A stretch of 64,000 nt of DNA from positions 105,775,121 through 105,839,120 of the forward strand of contig CM038222.1 in the NCBI GenBank assembly GCA_021442155.1, written 5' to 3'. The notes under the pieces are model-generated. The model ran no database searches. It was not told the DNA's origin and saw only the letters and a program-made list of their open reading frames with translations. Below are positions 10,466-22,590 of this stretch, in pieces (positions within the stretch are counted from its first letter, which is position 1; each line of letters opens with the position of its first letter). This DNA comes from Cymbidium sinense (Eukaryota; Streptophyta; Magnoliopsida; Asparagales; Orchidaceae). A program made the position numbers and the translations under genes.

Positions 10466-13262
10466 ATGCGTTATGTGTTTACTTTTCCCTTTGTGATGGA
10501 TTTGGCCTTAGATCGCCAGCCTTCCCACAAACCGATTTTCACTCATCGATACACTTTGACCGAGGATTCGAGGGGGCCAAGATCACTTGTGAGGGGGCAA
10601 CCCTCACTGCCACTAGAATGTGGTGAGTGGGGCTGCCATCCATGTTGAGATCTCTTCGGATTATGAATTTCTCTCACTGAAGAGGAAGATAGTGGAGGTT
10701 CCCGCAGCAGCCACAGCTCTAGTGCCAGTACGTTCAATTGTTCCTATTACTACCCAAGTACAAGCTAGTACCCACTCACTGGCTTCTTCCATGGGGAAGT
10801 CCACCCTGGCTTTAGGGATAGTCTCCCCTACCTTTAAGATAGGGTCTAGTTCTCTTGCTCCACCCAGAACGGTGCATAATAGCCACAAGAACAAGCCGCA
10901 TCATGTGCACATTGTGAAGGAGATGGAGGCAATCTCGGCCAGAGAGAGTCAGAAGGTACTTTTTCTTTCCAAGTTCCTGATGGGGAGGAAGATGTTAGGA
11001 GGTTTATAGTGTTACCACCAATTGCAGTTCAGTATGAGGCACCTACCAAAGATAGGAGGAGGTTGTATGCCGGCCTAACAACAATTTTGCGCTAAGTTGG
11101 CAACGCCGAGTTCCCAATTTTATGTAATCGATCATCCCTCATAGTGTAGCACCATATCCCAAGAGAGGGCCTAAGAGGCCCGTGTATTAGTTCATGTTAC
11201 TAGAGAGAGAAAAGGTAAGGCGAAGCCTACCGCCTCATAAATTTCCTTGATTGGCTCACTCAGACAGGCCACACCGACAAGATATTATTGATGGTACTAC
11301 CCATCATGGGAGGAGAGCTCCCGCACAGAGAGAGTCGGTGTTGTCTCCGTCACACCACTTTACTCCACGTTCGCCATCGCTAGTACAGGTCCCATCTTCC
11401 ACAATTCCATCTAAAGCCATGAAGGCAGCATCAGGGGAAAAGAAAGCTCCACTGGTGATCTATCTACGGCCAAGGGATCCCATTCCATCTACGCCGTCGA
11501 CTAAAGTAAGGCCGAGCTCTCATGCTCGACCTCCTATTTCAGTTGCAATGAAGAGGGAGTGGTGATCTTGTAGCATCATAGTCGTGCCATCACCACCACC
11601 AGCTCAGCAGATCATGGATGTAGCAGTAGTAGAGGGAGAAGGAGACAGTTCTGTTGTCTCGATGGAAAAAATATCCTCCGAGGAGCAGCACTCCACCCAT
11701 GGCAGTTAATAGTCATGAGCATGTATCCTCAAGTGAGCATAGTCCTGACGTCTAGTAGTAGGAGAGGTCAGATGTATATATGTTCATGAGCATGATCCCA
11801 ACACCGGTCAGCCATGAGCATTTGTGCCTGCACAGTTGGACCATTCTTTAGATAATATCGTAGCACATTTTCTCATTGAGAATAAGAAAATCTTAGGGTA
11901 TGACTAGTCTAACCTAGAAGTAGAGAAGGTTATCTTCGATCCCAAAGAAAATGATTTGTTTGAAGGCTCAGCAGAGGTGCATATAGTTGATACTAGGGTT
12001 CCCTCCTTCGGGATCACCAGTGTTTGGAAGGGTGAACATGATGACACAGGATATTCGACCCAACACCTCCTTCAACAACTTAAATAAAAGGATGAGCAGA
12101 TTGACAAGATGGGAAATAGGCTCGAAGATTTACTAACAGCAGTTCTAACACATTAGAATCAAGCCTAATAGCACATCCCACCATTGTGGAGACCAGTCAA
12201 CCTGAGTTACTACATTTCATGGATCAACCTAAGAGTTCACCTCCGATAGAATAGGGCAGCACTAGCTTGTATTGGAAGGTAGTGGATAGTACCTCCATAC
12301 AGAAAAAAGATATCAAGCTCATGGTTGAACAATAAGTGAGAGAAGTGCTGGCGCAAGTCCGAGGTGGTTCATCAATTCCAAAGAGTAGAACTTACCCAGT
12401 GGAATTCGATGCTACCCAATATCCTAAGGGTTTTGATGACAGTGGGATTCCATGCCAACATATAGCACACTTCATGGCCAACTGTTGTAATGCTGGTGGA
12501 AGTGATGCACTATTGTTCTCGTCTCTTTGTTTGCAACCTAGCGAGTATAGCCTTTGATTGTTACGCTGAACTCCCCAATGATTCAATGAAGACTTTTGCT
12601 GAGTTGGAGCAACTCTTTGTTAAGAGGTTTGCTGGAGATCAACAAAGGGTGATTGTGGGCGATCTCATTATAGCATAACAACACCCCATCCCTCATTGAT
12701 TATATTCTCGATGATGAATTTAACCATGAAATGCAAACTATAGTTGTCTAAATAACACGTTATTGAAATTCTATTAAAGAATATTCATAGCCCAGTTGCC
12801 TTCATGCTTAAAGGTTTTACTATCAAGACATTTGAGAAGCTAATCTATAAGGTGGTTAACCTAAAAGGAGAGGCCAAATAGTTGCCTTTTCAAGATCAGT
12901 CATCAAATCCAAAGTCCTAGAAAGTCTATGAAAAGAATCCAGGGGCAGTAGCATCATTGGACAAGGGGAAGCAACCGACCAGGGATCAGCATGAGAGACC
13001 TCGAGTGCTACAACCATTGCTTCCACCTCCTTTACCACCGCCTAGGCCATCCTATCGGCCACCGCAGTAACCTCCACGGCCTTCGCGGCCTCCTCTTCAG
13101 CCATACTCATAGCAACGGTACACGTACCAGCCCCCAAGTAGCTATCATCTACATGCTCTTTTGGATAAACTAAACAAACCTTATTTATTTAAGTGGGAGG
13201 TTGTCAGGAAAATCTTTAAGAACCTCTTAAAGAAACTTGATTTATAGAATAAAGGATTAGGG
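10466..13262 (+). pseudogene. Gag-region fragment of a Tat-like gypsy element related to A
   Basis: The start (FTFPFVMDLALD) matches the start of the gag region of element A at 26078 (FTFPHGMDLALD). SSDYEFLSLKRK matches SDSDVSSLKRK there. Further on come DDSGIPCQHIAHFMANCCNAGG (12430-12500), then in another frame FDCYAELPNDSMKTFAELEQ and LFVKRFAGDQQRVIVGDLI. These parallel A at 34680-34920. The proline-rich linker and LDKLNKPYLFKWEVVRKIF (13140-13210) parallel A at 35400-35460. Homology stops near 13262, before the zinc finger, so protease and pol are absent. Frameshifts and stops are frequent. It is a second, diverged family copy, not part of A. Confidence 0.8.
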
Positions 13263-13277
13263 GTGCAACGTATATGC

Positions 13278-13412
13278 CCAAGTAAATAAAAATAAAAAAG
13301 GATGTATACTCTTCATGGTTAGATTTTGGAAAATGTCATAAAAGGATGTGCCTTAATAAGATATGATATGAAAACTGATAAATAAATCTCTCATACAACA
13401 CTGAGCTAATTG
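13278..13412 (+). repeat. Direct repeat, left copy (partner 15566-15752)
   Basis: The block from aagtaaataaaaataaaa to ctctcatacaa recurs at 15566-15752 in the same orientation. The left copy lacks about 44 bp present in the right copy, after ccttaataagata. The two copies bracket the mosaic with the NAC exon and the inverted repeat. They may be decayed terminal repeats of a small element, or a segmental duplication. Confidence 0.85.
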
Positions 13413-13636
13413 TAATACCCTTGTTTTCTTGCTTTTTTTCATTCTTGAGTTTTATAAGTGCACTTTTAGTCTTGAGAAGAAGGAGAAGAAAATCATTTCT
13501 AGAATAATAAGCTGGTTTTCGCACGTCACGCTCTTGATAGAACAAGTGTCTTTATGGCTTCAGTTGTGATAAATAAGATCTGAAATAGTGGTTACTTAAA
13601 TATCATTATTATTTGTTTCTAAGCTTCTATTGCATT

Positions 13637-13786
13637 ATGGCTAATAGGGCTTGGTTGATAAACTGTCGTGGGATTGTAAAAAAGGTGAAGAGTGTCGCCT
13701 TTTATCCGAATTGTCAGCTACGGGACTTGGGAGCTGAAGCCAATCGTGAATGCCCTAATTGTCAGCATATAATTGTCAACAGTGAT
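13637..13786 (+). pseudogene. First-exon fragment of a NAC (SOG1/ANAC044-like) gene
   Basis: The ATG at 13637 opens MANRAWLINCRGIVKKVKS, and the 50-codon frame ends RECPNCQHIIVNSD. This matches, from memory, the N-terminus of the SOG1/ANAC044-type NAC transcription factors: an AWLI/SWLI start, a basic stretch, then C-P-N-C-x-H-x-I-x-N-S-D before the NAC domain. The exon is followed at once by GTAAGC (13787-13792), a good splice donor, at the place where I recall such genes having an intron. The NAC domain proper (WPGLP..KFDP) was not found downstream. This is therefore a duplicated or captured exon, or a gene whose remainder was displaced. In the full family these factors act in the DNA-damage response. 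Confidence 0.6.
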
Positions 13787-13792
13787 GTAAGC

Positions 13793-14508
13793 TCTTACAA
13801 TTTATTTCAAGCACTATTTTGCTGAAGTCATTTATACATTTAGTTATTTCTTGGGACTTAACTATGTGATCGCTTTGAAAAAAAATCCCAAAATTTAAAT
13901 TTAATGGCAGACATGAAGAGTTCAAAGCAAGGAGATAGTTCTATGGTTGACAACTTGACACACATAAACCTAAGTAGAGATAATCAAAAAGGTTGCTACA
14001 TTTTAGTTGAACATAATTAGATCAATATAGGCTCAAAGATTATTTGAATTCATCTAAAGAACTCAATGTTGAAGTTGCCCGAGCATTTAAAGCTACTTGC
14101 TAACTTAAAAGTAAGACGTTGGAGGCTTCATCAAAGGAGCATTGCTCTCTGAAGATCTCACTCTCTATCTAGATTTTGTCAAACGGTTTTTTTTTTGGGG
14201 TCTCATACAGGACTTGATTATAATATAGGCGTGATTTGAACTTAAGACCTTGATAATAATTTCTAAAATTCTTACTAACTTATGTTACAGAAAAGGGCAA
14301 AAAGAAAAAAGTTACAAAATATTATAATTTTAATGACTCTGAGATAACATTTCTTTTGATAATCTCATCCTCCATAAAGATTAAGTAGTAGAAAGATAGT
14401 CAGTCAAAGGATGTGTCACATTAAGTTAGTTTTTTATTCATTACATTCAAAGACTAGATCACAGGGGATTGTCTTCGAACTCAAAAAAGTAGAAACTTGG
14501 TGAAGTAG
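13793..14508. other. Mosaic sequence after the NAC exon; no gene recognised
   Basis: It contains a short open stretch from an ATG at about 13911 (MADMKSSKQGDSS...). That stretch shares the bases caaggagatagttctatgg with the right arm of the inverted repeat (about 15228-15246). A second coding-like patch (ELNVEVARAFKATC, about 14070-14100) also appears. These look like scraps of host exons, but I cannot name the source. Confidence 0.35.
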
Positions 14509-15283
14509 TCTGCAAGGCAAAACATATATATTTTTCTTTACCAAAGGCCATAGAACTATCTCCTTGCATTTTACAGAGACCGGAAGCATATCTCCCCCTA
14601 CTTTCAGCAAAAGCCAACAGATTCGATTAAAAAATCCACTGCTTCAAGAAATTACCTCTACCCCGAAAATATTTCGCCTTCTCGGAATCTCCAATAGAAA
14701 AGGTATTGTTGACAACATCTCATCCGGCCATCATCGAGAGAGCCAAGAATAACAAAACTTACGGTTACCGATGAGGGAAATTAACTAGGTTAAAGTTCCA
14801 AAAATACGAGCTACCTGAGCTCGGGTAAGCTTCCTCCCTGCTCCATAAACTTCGTTCAACTAACTTACTTCTCCTCCAAGCTGCCGTAAAACCCTAACCC
14901 TAATCTCAATCATTTTCCCGTTTCCCTCTACGCTCTTCTCCGTCTCCCTCTCCCTCTCCATAAACTTCGTTCAACTATCTTTTTTTTTTACTTTTCGGGT
15001 GACATTAATTAATTTCCCTCGTCGGTAACCGTAAGTTTTGTGATTCTTGGCTCTCTCGATGATGGCCGGATGAGATGTTGTCAACAATACCTTTTCTATT
15101 GGAGATTCCGAGAAGGCAAAATATTTTTGGGGTAGAGGTAATTTCTTGAAGCAGTGGATTTTTTAATTGAATCTGTTGGCTTTTGCTGAAAGTAGGGGGA
15201 GATATGCTTCCGGTCTGTGTAAAATGCAAGGAGATAGTTCTATGGTCTTTGGTAACGAAAACTATATATGTTTTGCCTTGCAG
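14509..15283. repeat. Long inverted repeat: two ~277-bp arms around a ~221-bp spacer
   Basis: Arm 1 (14509-14785) and arm 2 (15007-15283) are near-perfect reverse complements. Matching landmarks are ctgcaaggcaaaacatatat, ggaagcatatctccccctac, ggtattgttgacaacatctc and cttacggttaccga. Only scattered differences were seen by eye. The spacer (14786-15006) holds two copies of ccataaacttcgttcaact, a CT-rich run and a telo-box-like AAACCCTAACCCTAA. Transcription through this would give a long fold-back RNA. An open frame of 142 codons (15433-15005, minus) runs through arm 2 and beyond but matches no family I know. Confidence 0.9.
14886..14960 (+). promoter_or_regulatory. Telo-box and pyrimidine-rich leader-like sequence
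   Basis: AAACCCTAACCCTAA is followed by a CT-rich tract (tccgtctccctctccctctcc). This combination is typical of plant promoters and 5' leaders, especially of translation-related genes. It lies in the spacer of the inverted repeat and may be a captured host 5' end. It is not evidence of activity here. Confidence 0.35.
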
Positions 15284-15565
15284 ATTTTGTAGAGGCATAT
15301 GTACTGCTGTTAGTTCGTCGTACTTTACAGTGGAATCAAATGAGGCGTTAGCTTCAGCTCTATTTTGCTTGCACCCTTGTATCTGAACAACTTTTTCTTG
15401 CAATGGCTTTGTGAGAAAATTCATTGGGACCAATAAATTTTCAAATTATACTTTATTTTAATTATCAAATATGATATTGAGGATAAGATACTATCTTCAA
15501 AGATCTAAATGCTATTATGCAAATAATTCAATAATTAAAATAAAGATTATTTTTTTATTATTATA

Positions 15566-15752
15566 TCTCAAGTAAATAAAAATAAAAAAAGGATGTATAC
15601 TCTTCATGGTTAGATTTGGAAAAAAATGTCATTAAAGGATGTGCCTTAATAAGATAAGTTAGATGGTGATTTCTATGATAGGTATATTATAAAATAAGAT
15701 ATGAAAACTGATAAATAAATCTCTCATACAATATTAGCTAATTGTAACCACA
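15566..15752 (+). repeat. Direct repeat, right copy (partner 13278-13412)
   Basis: This is the fuller copy, containing the ~44-bp stretch (agttagatggtgatttctat...) missing on the left. Otherwise the copies are very similar, including the unusual aaaggatgtgccttaataag. Confidence 0.85.
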
Positions 15753-16104
15753 TCATTCTTTCTCATGATAATGTAATACATATTGATTTGTTTATAAAAA
15801 ATTTATAAGCATATTACTTTTTAATTCTTGAATTATTATATTTCTGAAATACATTTAATCATTGACTTTTTAACTCATTCAATAGTTAATGAATAGTTTT
15901 TAGGAGAATCGCTATACTAAATTATAAATTATGTAAGCCAAGAGAGAAAATTAGCTAAAATTTATAATTAGGCTTAATTAAAAACTAAATTAGTTAATTA
16001 AGCACATTAAAAATAATTTAGAAATACTTGTTGAATAAGGACTAGCCAATGTCATGTCAGTGCCATAACCCATGACTGACACTAAATCGGACCAGGGCCC
16101 TCCT
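15753..16104. other. AT-rich sequence, nothing recognised
   Basis: This is plain AT-rich DNA with no open frame or repeat of note. Confidence 0.5.
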
Positions 16105-16336
16105 GATTTTGTTTTATCCTTTTGTTTGCTCCTCCCCGACCCCATCAAGCTTTCGGCTTGTCTATTTTTGTTTTATCCTTTTGTTTGCTCCAAACCCCTT
16201 CGAGCTCTCAGCTTGTCCGATTTTGTTTTATCCTTTTGTTTGCTCCTCCCCGGCCCCATCGAGCTCTCGGCTTGTCCGATTTTGTTTTATCCTTTTGTTT
16301 GCTCCTCCCCAAACCCATCGAGCTTTCGGCTTGTCA
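16105..16336. repeat. 59-bp tandem repeat, about 4 copies
   Basis: The unit contains gttttatccttttgtttgct, then cctcccc..cccatcgagct and ttcggcttgtc. The phrase gttttatcct recurs at 16111, 16170, 16225 and 16284, giving periods of 59, 55 and 59. Because 59 is not a multiple of 3 and the unit has no stop codon on this strand, all three forward frames stay open across it. The open frames at 16072-16435 are a by-product of this. Confidence 0.88.
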
Positions 16337-16795
16337 AACCCATCGACGATGATGAAGCCGCCACCACATAAGGTCCCATCGCTAATGACTGGTCAATGCC
16401 TAGTGCCACCGACAACTATCTTCTTTTCTTTGTAGATTTGAGTTTGATCGGGTATTTGCTTAAGGTATATTTTGCAACCCTAACTTTATAAGTTATTTTT
16501 AGATGTTTAGGTTTTATTGGTAAGTTTAAATGTGTTTAATAAGTTTAGATGTAAGATTTATAAAGTTGGATGCTACATTTCAGATCTTGGTGAAATAAAT
16601 AAATTTTTAAAGAAATTTTAGTTGTTTATAATTGTAAGTTTAATATCTTGATTAGTAAGTTTATGCTGTTTTAAAATTTTTATAATTGTAACTAAATGTA
16701 TGTTAATTATAGCTGAAGGCATGCTAAATAATTAAGCTAAGTAGGCACGTAAGTGTTGATGTTTTAATCCATATAATCTAAATTGTTTGATTTGG
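16337..16795. other. Flanking sequence left of element A
   Basis: AT-rich, no gene recognised. The last five bases (tttgg, 16791-16795) abut the left end of A and nearly match ttagg after its right end. Confidence 0.5.
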
Positions 16796-19700
16796 TGTTG
16801 ACCTCATTTTTAGAATGAGCTCTCAACACCTCCATCTTAGACATAAGATTCCTCTTAGAAACTAAGAGATCCTTAGTCCTAAGACACATCTATTGATTAG
16901 GTGGACACTCAACCTAGCCCTAGAAGACTTAGAAGGGTTAGCCTTAGGGGTGTGAGGAAATTTGCCTTCCCTTAGCTTAAACCATTCCTCACCTTCCTTC
17001 CATCAAGTCAAACTCCAAATCAATCTTATTTGATTTTCTCCAAACTCAAATCAACTCCATATGATTGAAATCCATGATTGAAACCCATGAATAAAATTTC
17101 AAATTCCAAAATTTTCCTAAGTCATTTAAGTTTTCCATCTTAAGGACTTAGCCTAAATCATGATCTAAACCAATTTAAGTCTTTGCGATTTTCTCATAAT
17201 TCATTTATATTCTCATTTATACTCACATATATAAATGAAATATAAATTCAAACTAGTCAAACTAAATTCAAAATTCAAAGTCAATTCATGAAATCTTTCT
17301 TAAGTCCTTAATCTCTTATTAAGGGCTTAGCCTAACTCATGATCAAATCATTTCAAATTCTTGAAATTTTCTCATGACTCATTTATATTCTCATTTATAT
17401 TCACATATATAAATGAATATAAATTCAAATCAATCAAACCAAATTCAAAAATTCAAATTCAAAAATTCATGAAATTTCCTTAGTCCTTTAAATTATCCTC
17501 GAAGGACTTATCCTAAATCATGATCAAATCAATTCAAACTCATGGGATTTTCTCATAACTCATTTATATTCTTATTTATATTCACATATATAAATGAAAT
17601 ATAATTATAAATCAATCAATCTAAATCAAAAATTCAAATTTCTAACTCCAAAATTTTGTAAGTCCTTTTAATCTTTCTTTAATGTACTTAGCCCAATTCA
17701 ATCAAGCCCTAGAAAGTGTTAGGAGAGAATAGAGAGCTATCCTAAGCATTCTAAGAGGGATTTGAAAAGTTGCTTTCTCGATTTTCTTCATTGGAAAATA
17801 GGGGAAATCCTTTGAATCTTCAATTTCCTCTACACTAAAATCTAATTCCTCTTGCACACCTCCTAGGACCAATTCAAGTGCACCCAAGCATCCATCTAAG
17901 TTCCCACAGTAAGGAGAGAAGGAATTGAATCAAAGCTGTAAGGGAGATCAAGTGGTGTTGGTCCATAGGAAGATCCACTCAACCCCAAGGTCTGAAAATT
18001 TCAAGAGGGCCTCGTCTCCACTAGACGAATCTACCTCATCAAGCTCGAGCGCCGGTGATCACCTCCAGTGACGTATGAAATTTTCCGACCAGCTAGCATA
18101 GGAGGTGTTGGTCTTTTGTGAAAGAAATTTTCAATTCATGCAAAATCCACCATTAGATATGTTCCTTAATAGCTTAAGATGATGTGTGAACAATTTTGTT
18201 CCAATTCGAGCTCAATCGAGCTCGGATCTTCCCCTTGATCATGGATGGTCTCTGTTGAGCCTAGGGGAAGAACTGGGGAGATCTTGGGCGTCCATCCAAG
18301 CATTTTGGATGGATGGCAGAGATTATTCCAACGTTTAGAAATTCATTTATCCTTTCATAAACCATGGGTTGATCTTTGGCCATCCGATCTTTGATCGAAC
18401 GGCAGGGATCAAAGCACGTCCCGCCACTGCGCCGCCACCTGATGTGACATTTAAGTAGTAGGATCACGATGTGATGCGTGTAAAGTGTGCTGACCACCGC
18501 CACCACGCATCGTGCTGTGAGCTGAAGGATTAGTTTAGGGATTTAATTAAATGCTAATTAATCTCTTGATCTTCTAAAAATCATATCTCTCTCAATAAAA
18601 CTTAAAAAAATATGAGGTAAAATCCTATGGAACGATAATTCAACTTAGAATATTTTGAAAATAATTTCAATAGATTTTGAATTATCCTTTTCTCTTATTT
18701 TGGATTTTATTAGAAATCTTATTTTGCTAATTACTTCTTAATTAAGCCTCTGATTAATCCCAAACTTCTTGGGTATATTTTAGGTGATGACCTATGCCTC
18801 CCCTAATTTTCTTGAGATTTATTTAAGGCTTAATTAGGGGAATTGCAAATATGTTTTCTAATTACTCCCATAATCTAATAAAGGATCATTAAGGTTGGAT
18901 TAGTGTTTTAATATATTATTAAGATTGATTAAGGTTAGATCCAGTGACTAGAAGGCTTAAGGAATAATTTTGGGACATTTCCCTTAAGCTATTCGCTAAA
19001 CCCCCTTTTCTTTCCTTAATCCCATTTTAATTAAGTGTTAATTCATTAATTATCCCCTTAATTAATTTTTTAAAAATTCTAAAAAAACTTTCAAAACTTA
19101 GTTAATCTACCTTGGATAGATGCTTAGGTGTTGAATAGCCTAAGTCTAATTAAAGAAATCAAAACCTAATTAATATGTGTGAAGGGGTGTTTTGAAATTA
19201 CTTAAGCTAAACCCCTTTGGTTAATTAACCATTAATCATGAGCCAAATTGCATTAGGCCCTTTTCTTTCTAGGTTCATTAAAAGTTTAAATTTTTTTGTG
19301 AGTTTTTATGTCATCTCATTGTCTCATAATTACTTGGTTAACTATGCTAAGGTGGTGTAGGTAAGGGTTAATTAACTTGCTTAATTCATATCCTAACCTA
19401 ATCAAAATTTAAAATAAATCTAATCATCTACAAATTAAACAAAATATCAAACACATGGGGGAATGGGTTAGGATCAACAAATTTAACTCAGTTTTTTAAA
19501 ATTAAATCAAATTTAAAACCAAACAAAAATCACATTGAATACACTTTGATTTACTTTAAGCTTTCTTATTTTCTTAAGATTGTCTTTAGGATTTAATTAA
19601 AGTGAATATGTTTACATGATTTCATTGCTTTAATTCTTTCTCCAACATGTTAAATTTGTATGTCATGTGGTTTCATGCATTCATATTTTTCAAATTCAAA

Positions 19701-22590
19701 TTTAAAAATGAAATTGTTTACTTTATGTCAAATTTGCATGTGTTGGCTAAAGTAAAAATATGAGTGGCTATTATCACTACTAAATTCAAATTATTTTCAA
19801 AATATATAAATAAAATGCCTAAAACTGAAAGTGTGCTACTTATATTCTAATTATAAGCTTGCATGTGAAAGAATATAAAGGTGTACTTACCATAGATTTC
19901 TTTTCTCTTTTATGTTAGTATAGTTTTGAATAGGAATTTGGTAAGATGTGTGGTTCATTTGAAAAGAACATAACAATTACCAAATTCTATATCCTATTCA
20001 TTACTATGCTATCACTTTAGAAGGTTATCTATGCTTGCACATATAAATTGCATAAACAAAATAAATCAACTAAAACAAACTTTTGCATTCTTTCTTTTTC
20101 ATTCATTTCTTTTATACACATGTTTGTATTTAAGGAAAGTGGTATATTAGTCTAAAAAATCCTGAGGTTGTGAGGCTTTAAGTAGCCCTAAGTAGGTTTT
20201 ATATCTTACACTTCTGGTTAACAATGGTGTTGTACTCACTTATGTCTTTCTTACTTTCATGTGTGTATGTGAAAATTGGATAAGAAAGCCCCTTTTCTAC
20301 TTAATGAAAATCATGCATCGTAAGCGTTCAAATTTTCTTAAGTAACTTGGTTAGCATGCATCATAAAGTGTGCTAAATATTCCCATTTGTGTGTATAGAT
20401 ATGCTTAGGAAATATTCATATGCATGTTATACTTGTTGGGAAAGAAGTGAAGTGATGTGTGTTTTGTGAATTTAGTTCATTTTACTTAATCTTAAAATGT
20501 CTTTCTTTTGGATTGGTTTGTTTAGAGTTCATCTAAACTTAGGATTAAATGAAAGAATTAATCAAAATATTAACTAAATAAAACTAAAAAAGTGAATCCA
20601 CTTTTGAAATTACTTTAAGGAAAGACAAGTTCTCTTCTCTTTCTCTCTCTTCATAACTTAGTAATTTATTGTAGGATTCATTTGAACATAATAAAAACAT
20701 GAAATAAAATCAATCCAAAATAATTAAACAACATAAATGAAATCCTCCTCTAAGTTGATCATGCTTAACACTTAGAAAACTCTAACTTAAGGTCATAGCT
20801 AAGCATACCACACAAACCTTCAAAGCACACACATTAGCCTAAGTCACCACTTCTAGCTTTAGGTTAGGGCGGTGCATGGTTTGATGCTCTATTTTATTTT
20901 GTGATATATGTTTTATACTGGATGTTAGGATGTATGCTCGTAGAATGAATGGTAAGATGATCTTAGTCTAACCACTATTTTCTGCAAGGGATTGTGCTTG
21001 AGGGGCCCTATCATAAATAAAAATTTAAATGCTTATGTTTGTAGGTGCTTATACCCCTAATCATAATCCAATAGGCCAGGTGGACATAGTCACCTAAGTG
21101 TGGGATGATAAATCCAATATACATGCTTGGGATTTATGTGGATTATTTTAGCTAACCTTTATTTTGCAGGTGTTAGCTAGATTTCCTTTTCCCTTTTCAT
21201 GTAAATTTTTATAATTTGGATTTTGGAATGATTGTTATGGGCATTAGGATGAGAATTGGTCACAAGATCTTACCTTATACACCATGTGGGGCATTGGAGC
21301 ATCCACCTTCCAACCATCCAAAAGAAAGAAAAAAAAAAAAAAAAAAGAAAGAAGAACCAAAGAAGAAAGAAGAAAAAAAGAAGAAAGAAGAAAAAAAAGG
21401 ATGAAGAAATGAAGCTTGAAGATCCCCATAACAATTAGTTCCTTGCTTAATTGTATGTAATTCATTTGCAATCCGGGTTGTATAAGGGTAGAGCTCGGCT
21501 ACCCAATTTATTTTTCGGGTTTGTGCGGTGGTGCCCAACCACGATCGACCTCTTATTTTTATGCGCTTAACTTTATAAATTGATTGATGATTTGTTTAGC
21601 TTGTGCATTAAGTGGCATCCTTTTCCTAGTTTCGCCTTTGCTTTATGTATGGCCTGGATGATGATTAGGCTCTTAGAAAAAAATAAATCTTTTACCTAGC
21701 TTAACAACTCAAAACTAAAAATAAATAACTCATAACCTCACCTAAAGCTTAAGTTTAAAATCAAGATAAAAGAATTAGCAACCCCATAGCTGGATGAGTA
21801 TTTCTTTTATGACATGATGCACAAATGCATCTTATTTCACTCTTGATTGGAGGGCTTCCACCTTTTTCAGAGAAACTTCGCTTGAGCTGTGAGAGCCATG
21901 GTGGAAACACACCTCCTCCCTTCTCACTGATTTTGGCTCATAATCTCATTCCTCATGCATTAGGCATATGAATCATATTAGCCTGAGTTAAAATGATTGT
22001 CCAAAAATGAAAATAAAAAAATTAAAATTTTAATTGCATTTGATATAGGTCATTTGTAGCATGCTCTTTACATGATCTAGTCTCTTTAGGGAGTGAGTTT
22101 AAGGACTTAGTCTCTTTCTAAATAAATAATAGCCTAGCTATCTTGCATTAAACATATGACTTGCCTACAGGAATTTAAAATCATAGGAGGAGTTAGTCAG
22201 TCGGGTGGTCTGCCCTCTTTTGTGGAGGCAAACCATATAGCCATTTTCGCCTTAGATTTAGGTTGTGCTTTTAGCCCTAGCCAAAGCTCCCTAGATTTAG
22301 GTTCTGAGGTTGCTTCTCCCCTTTGTGGGCCCTAAGCATAAATCCTCACCTCTTAGGAATTTCCATAACCTTATGGAATTATAACCCCTCATTCTAATGA
22401 AAATCTAACTCAAACAAATCAAATCAATTTCAAAAATGCCCAATTATAAGATAGTTTGAGATGCTCGCTAGGTTTCTTAGCATCGTGAGTATCTACTACT
22501 TATTCCAATTTTGCTTCGATAATAAATCTCTCTTTGATCAATCCCATTTGATCTTCAAAAACAAACCAATTGATTGATAGTTCTCTCTCC
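16796..22590 (+). repeat. 5' LTR of element A (left ~5.8 kb)
   Basis: It aligns collinearly with 52331 to about 57965 from the first base: TGTTGACCTCA, the ~180-bp tandem block, the GC-richer section with catcgagctcgagcgcc-type sequence, the GAA-rich run, and onward. Similarity is high throughout, with a few mismatches per 80 bp at the start. The last ~425 bp of the 3' LTR (57966-58390) has no match here. The right end of this LTR has therefore been lost or replaced, and the primer-binding site was not found. Polypeptide-like open frames inside (e.g. 21216-21538) come from the GAA-rich run. Confidence 0.85.
17090..17700 (+). repeat. ~175-bp tandem repeat inside the A LTR
   Basis: The block with aatcatgatcaaa, gattttctcataa, catttatattctcatttata and cacatatataaatgaa occurs three times plus a partial copy here. 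In the 3' LTR (52680-53100) it occurs only twice plus a partial. The copy-number difference arose after insertion or by unequal exchange. Confidence 0.8.

Noticed and set aside
14886..14900. Interstitial telomere repeat
   Set aside because: Only AAACCCTAACCCTAA, two units; better read as a promoter telo-box.
21216..21538. Overlapping Lys/Glu-rich and Phe/Ser-rich open frames
   Set aside because: They are translations of the GAA-rich low-complexity run in the A LTR (also 23129-23350 and 56589-56801) and vary with run length.
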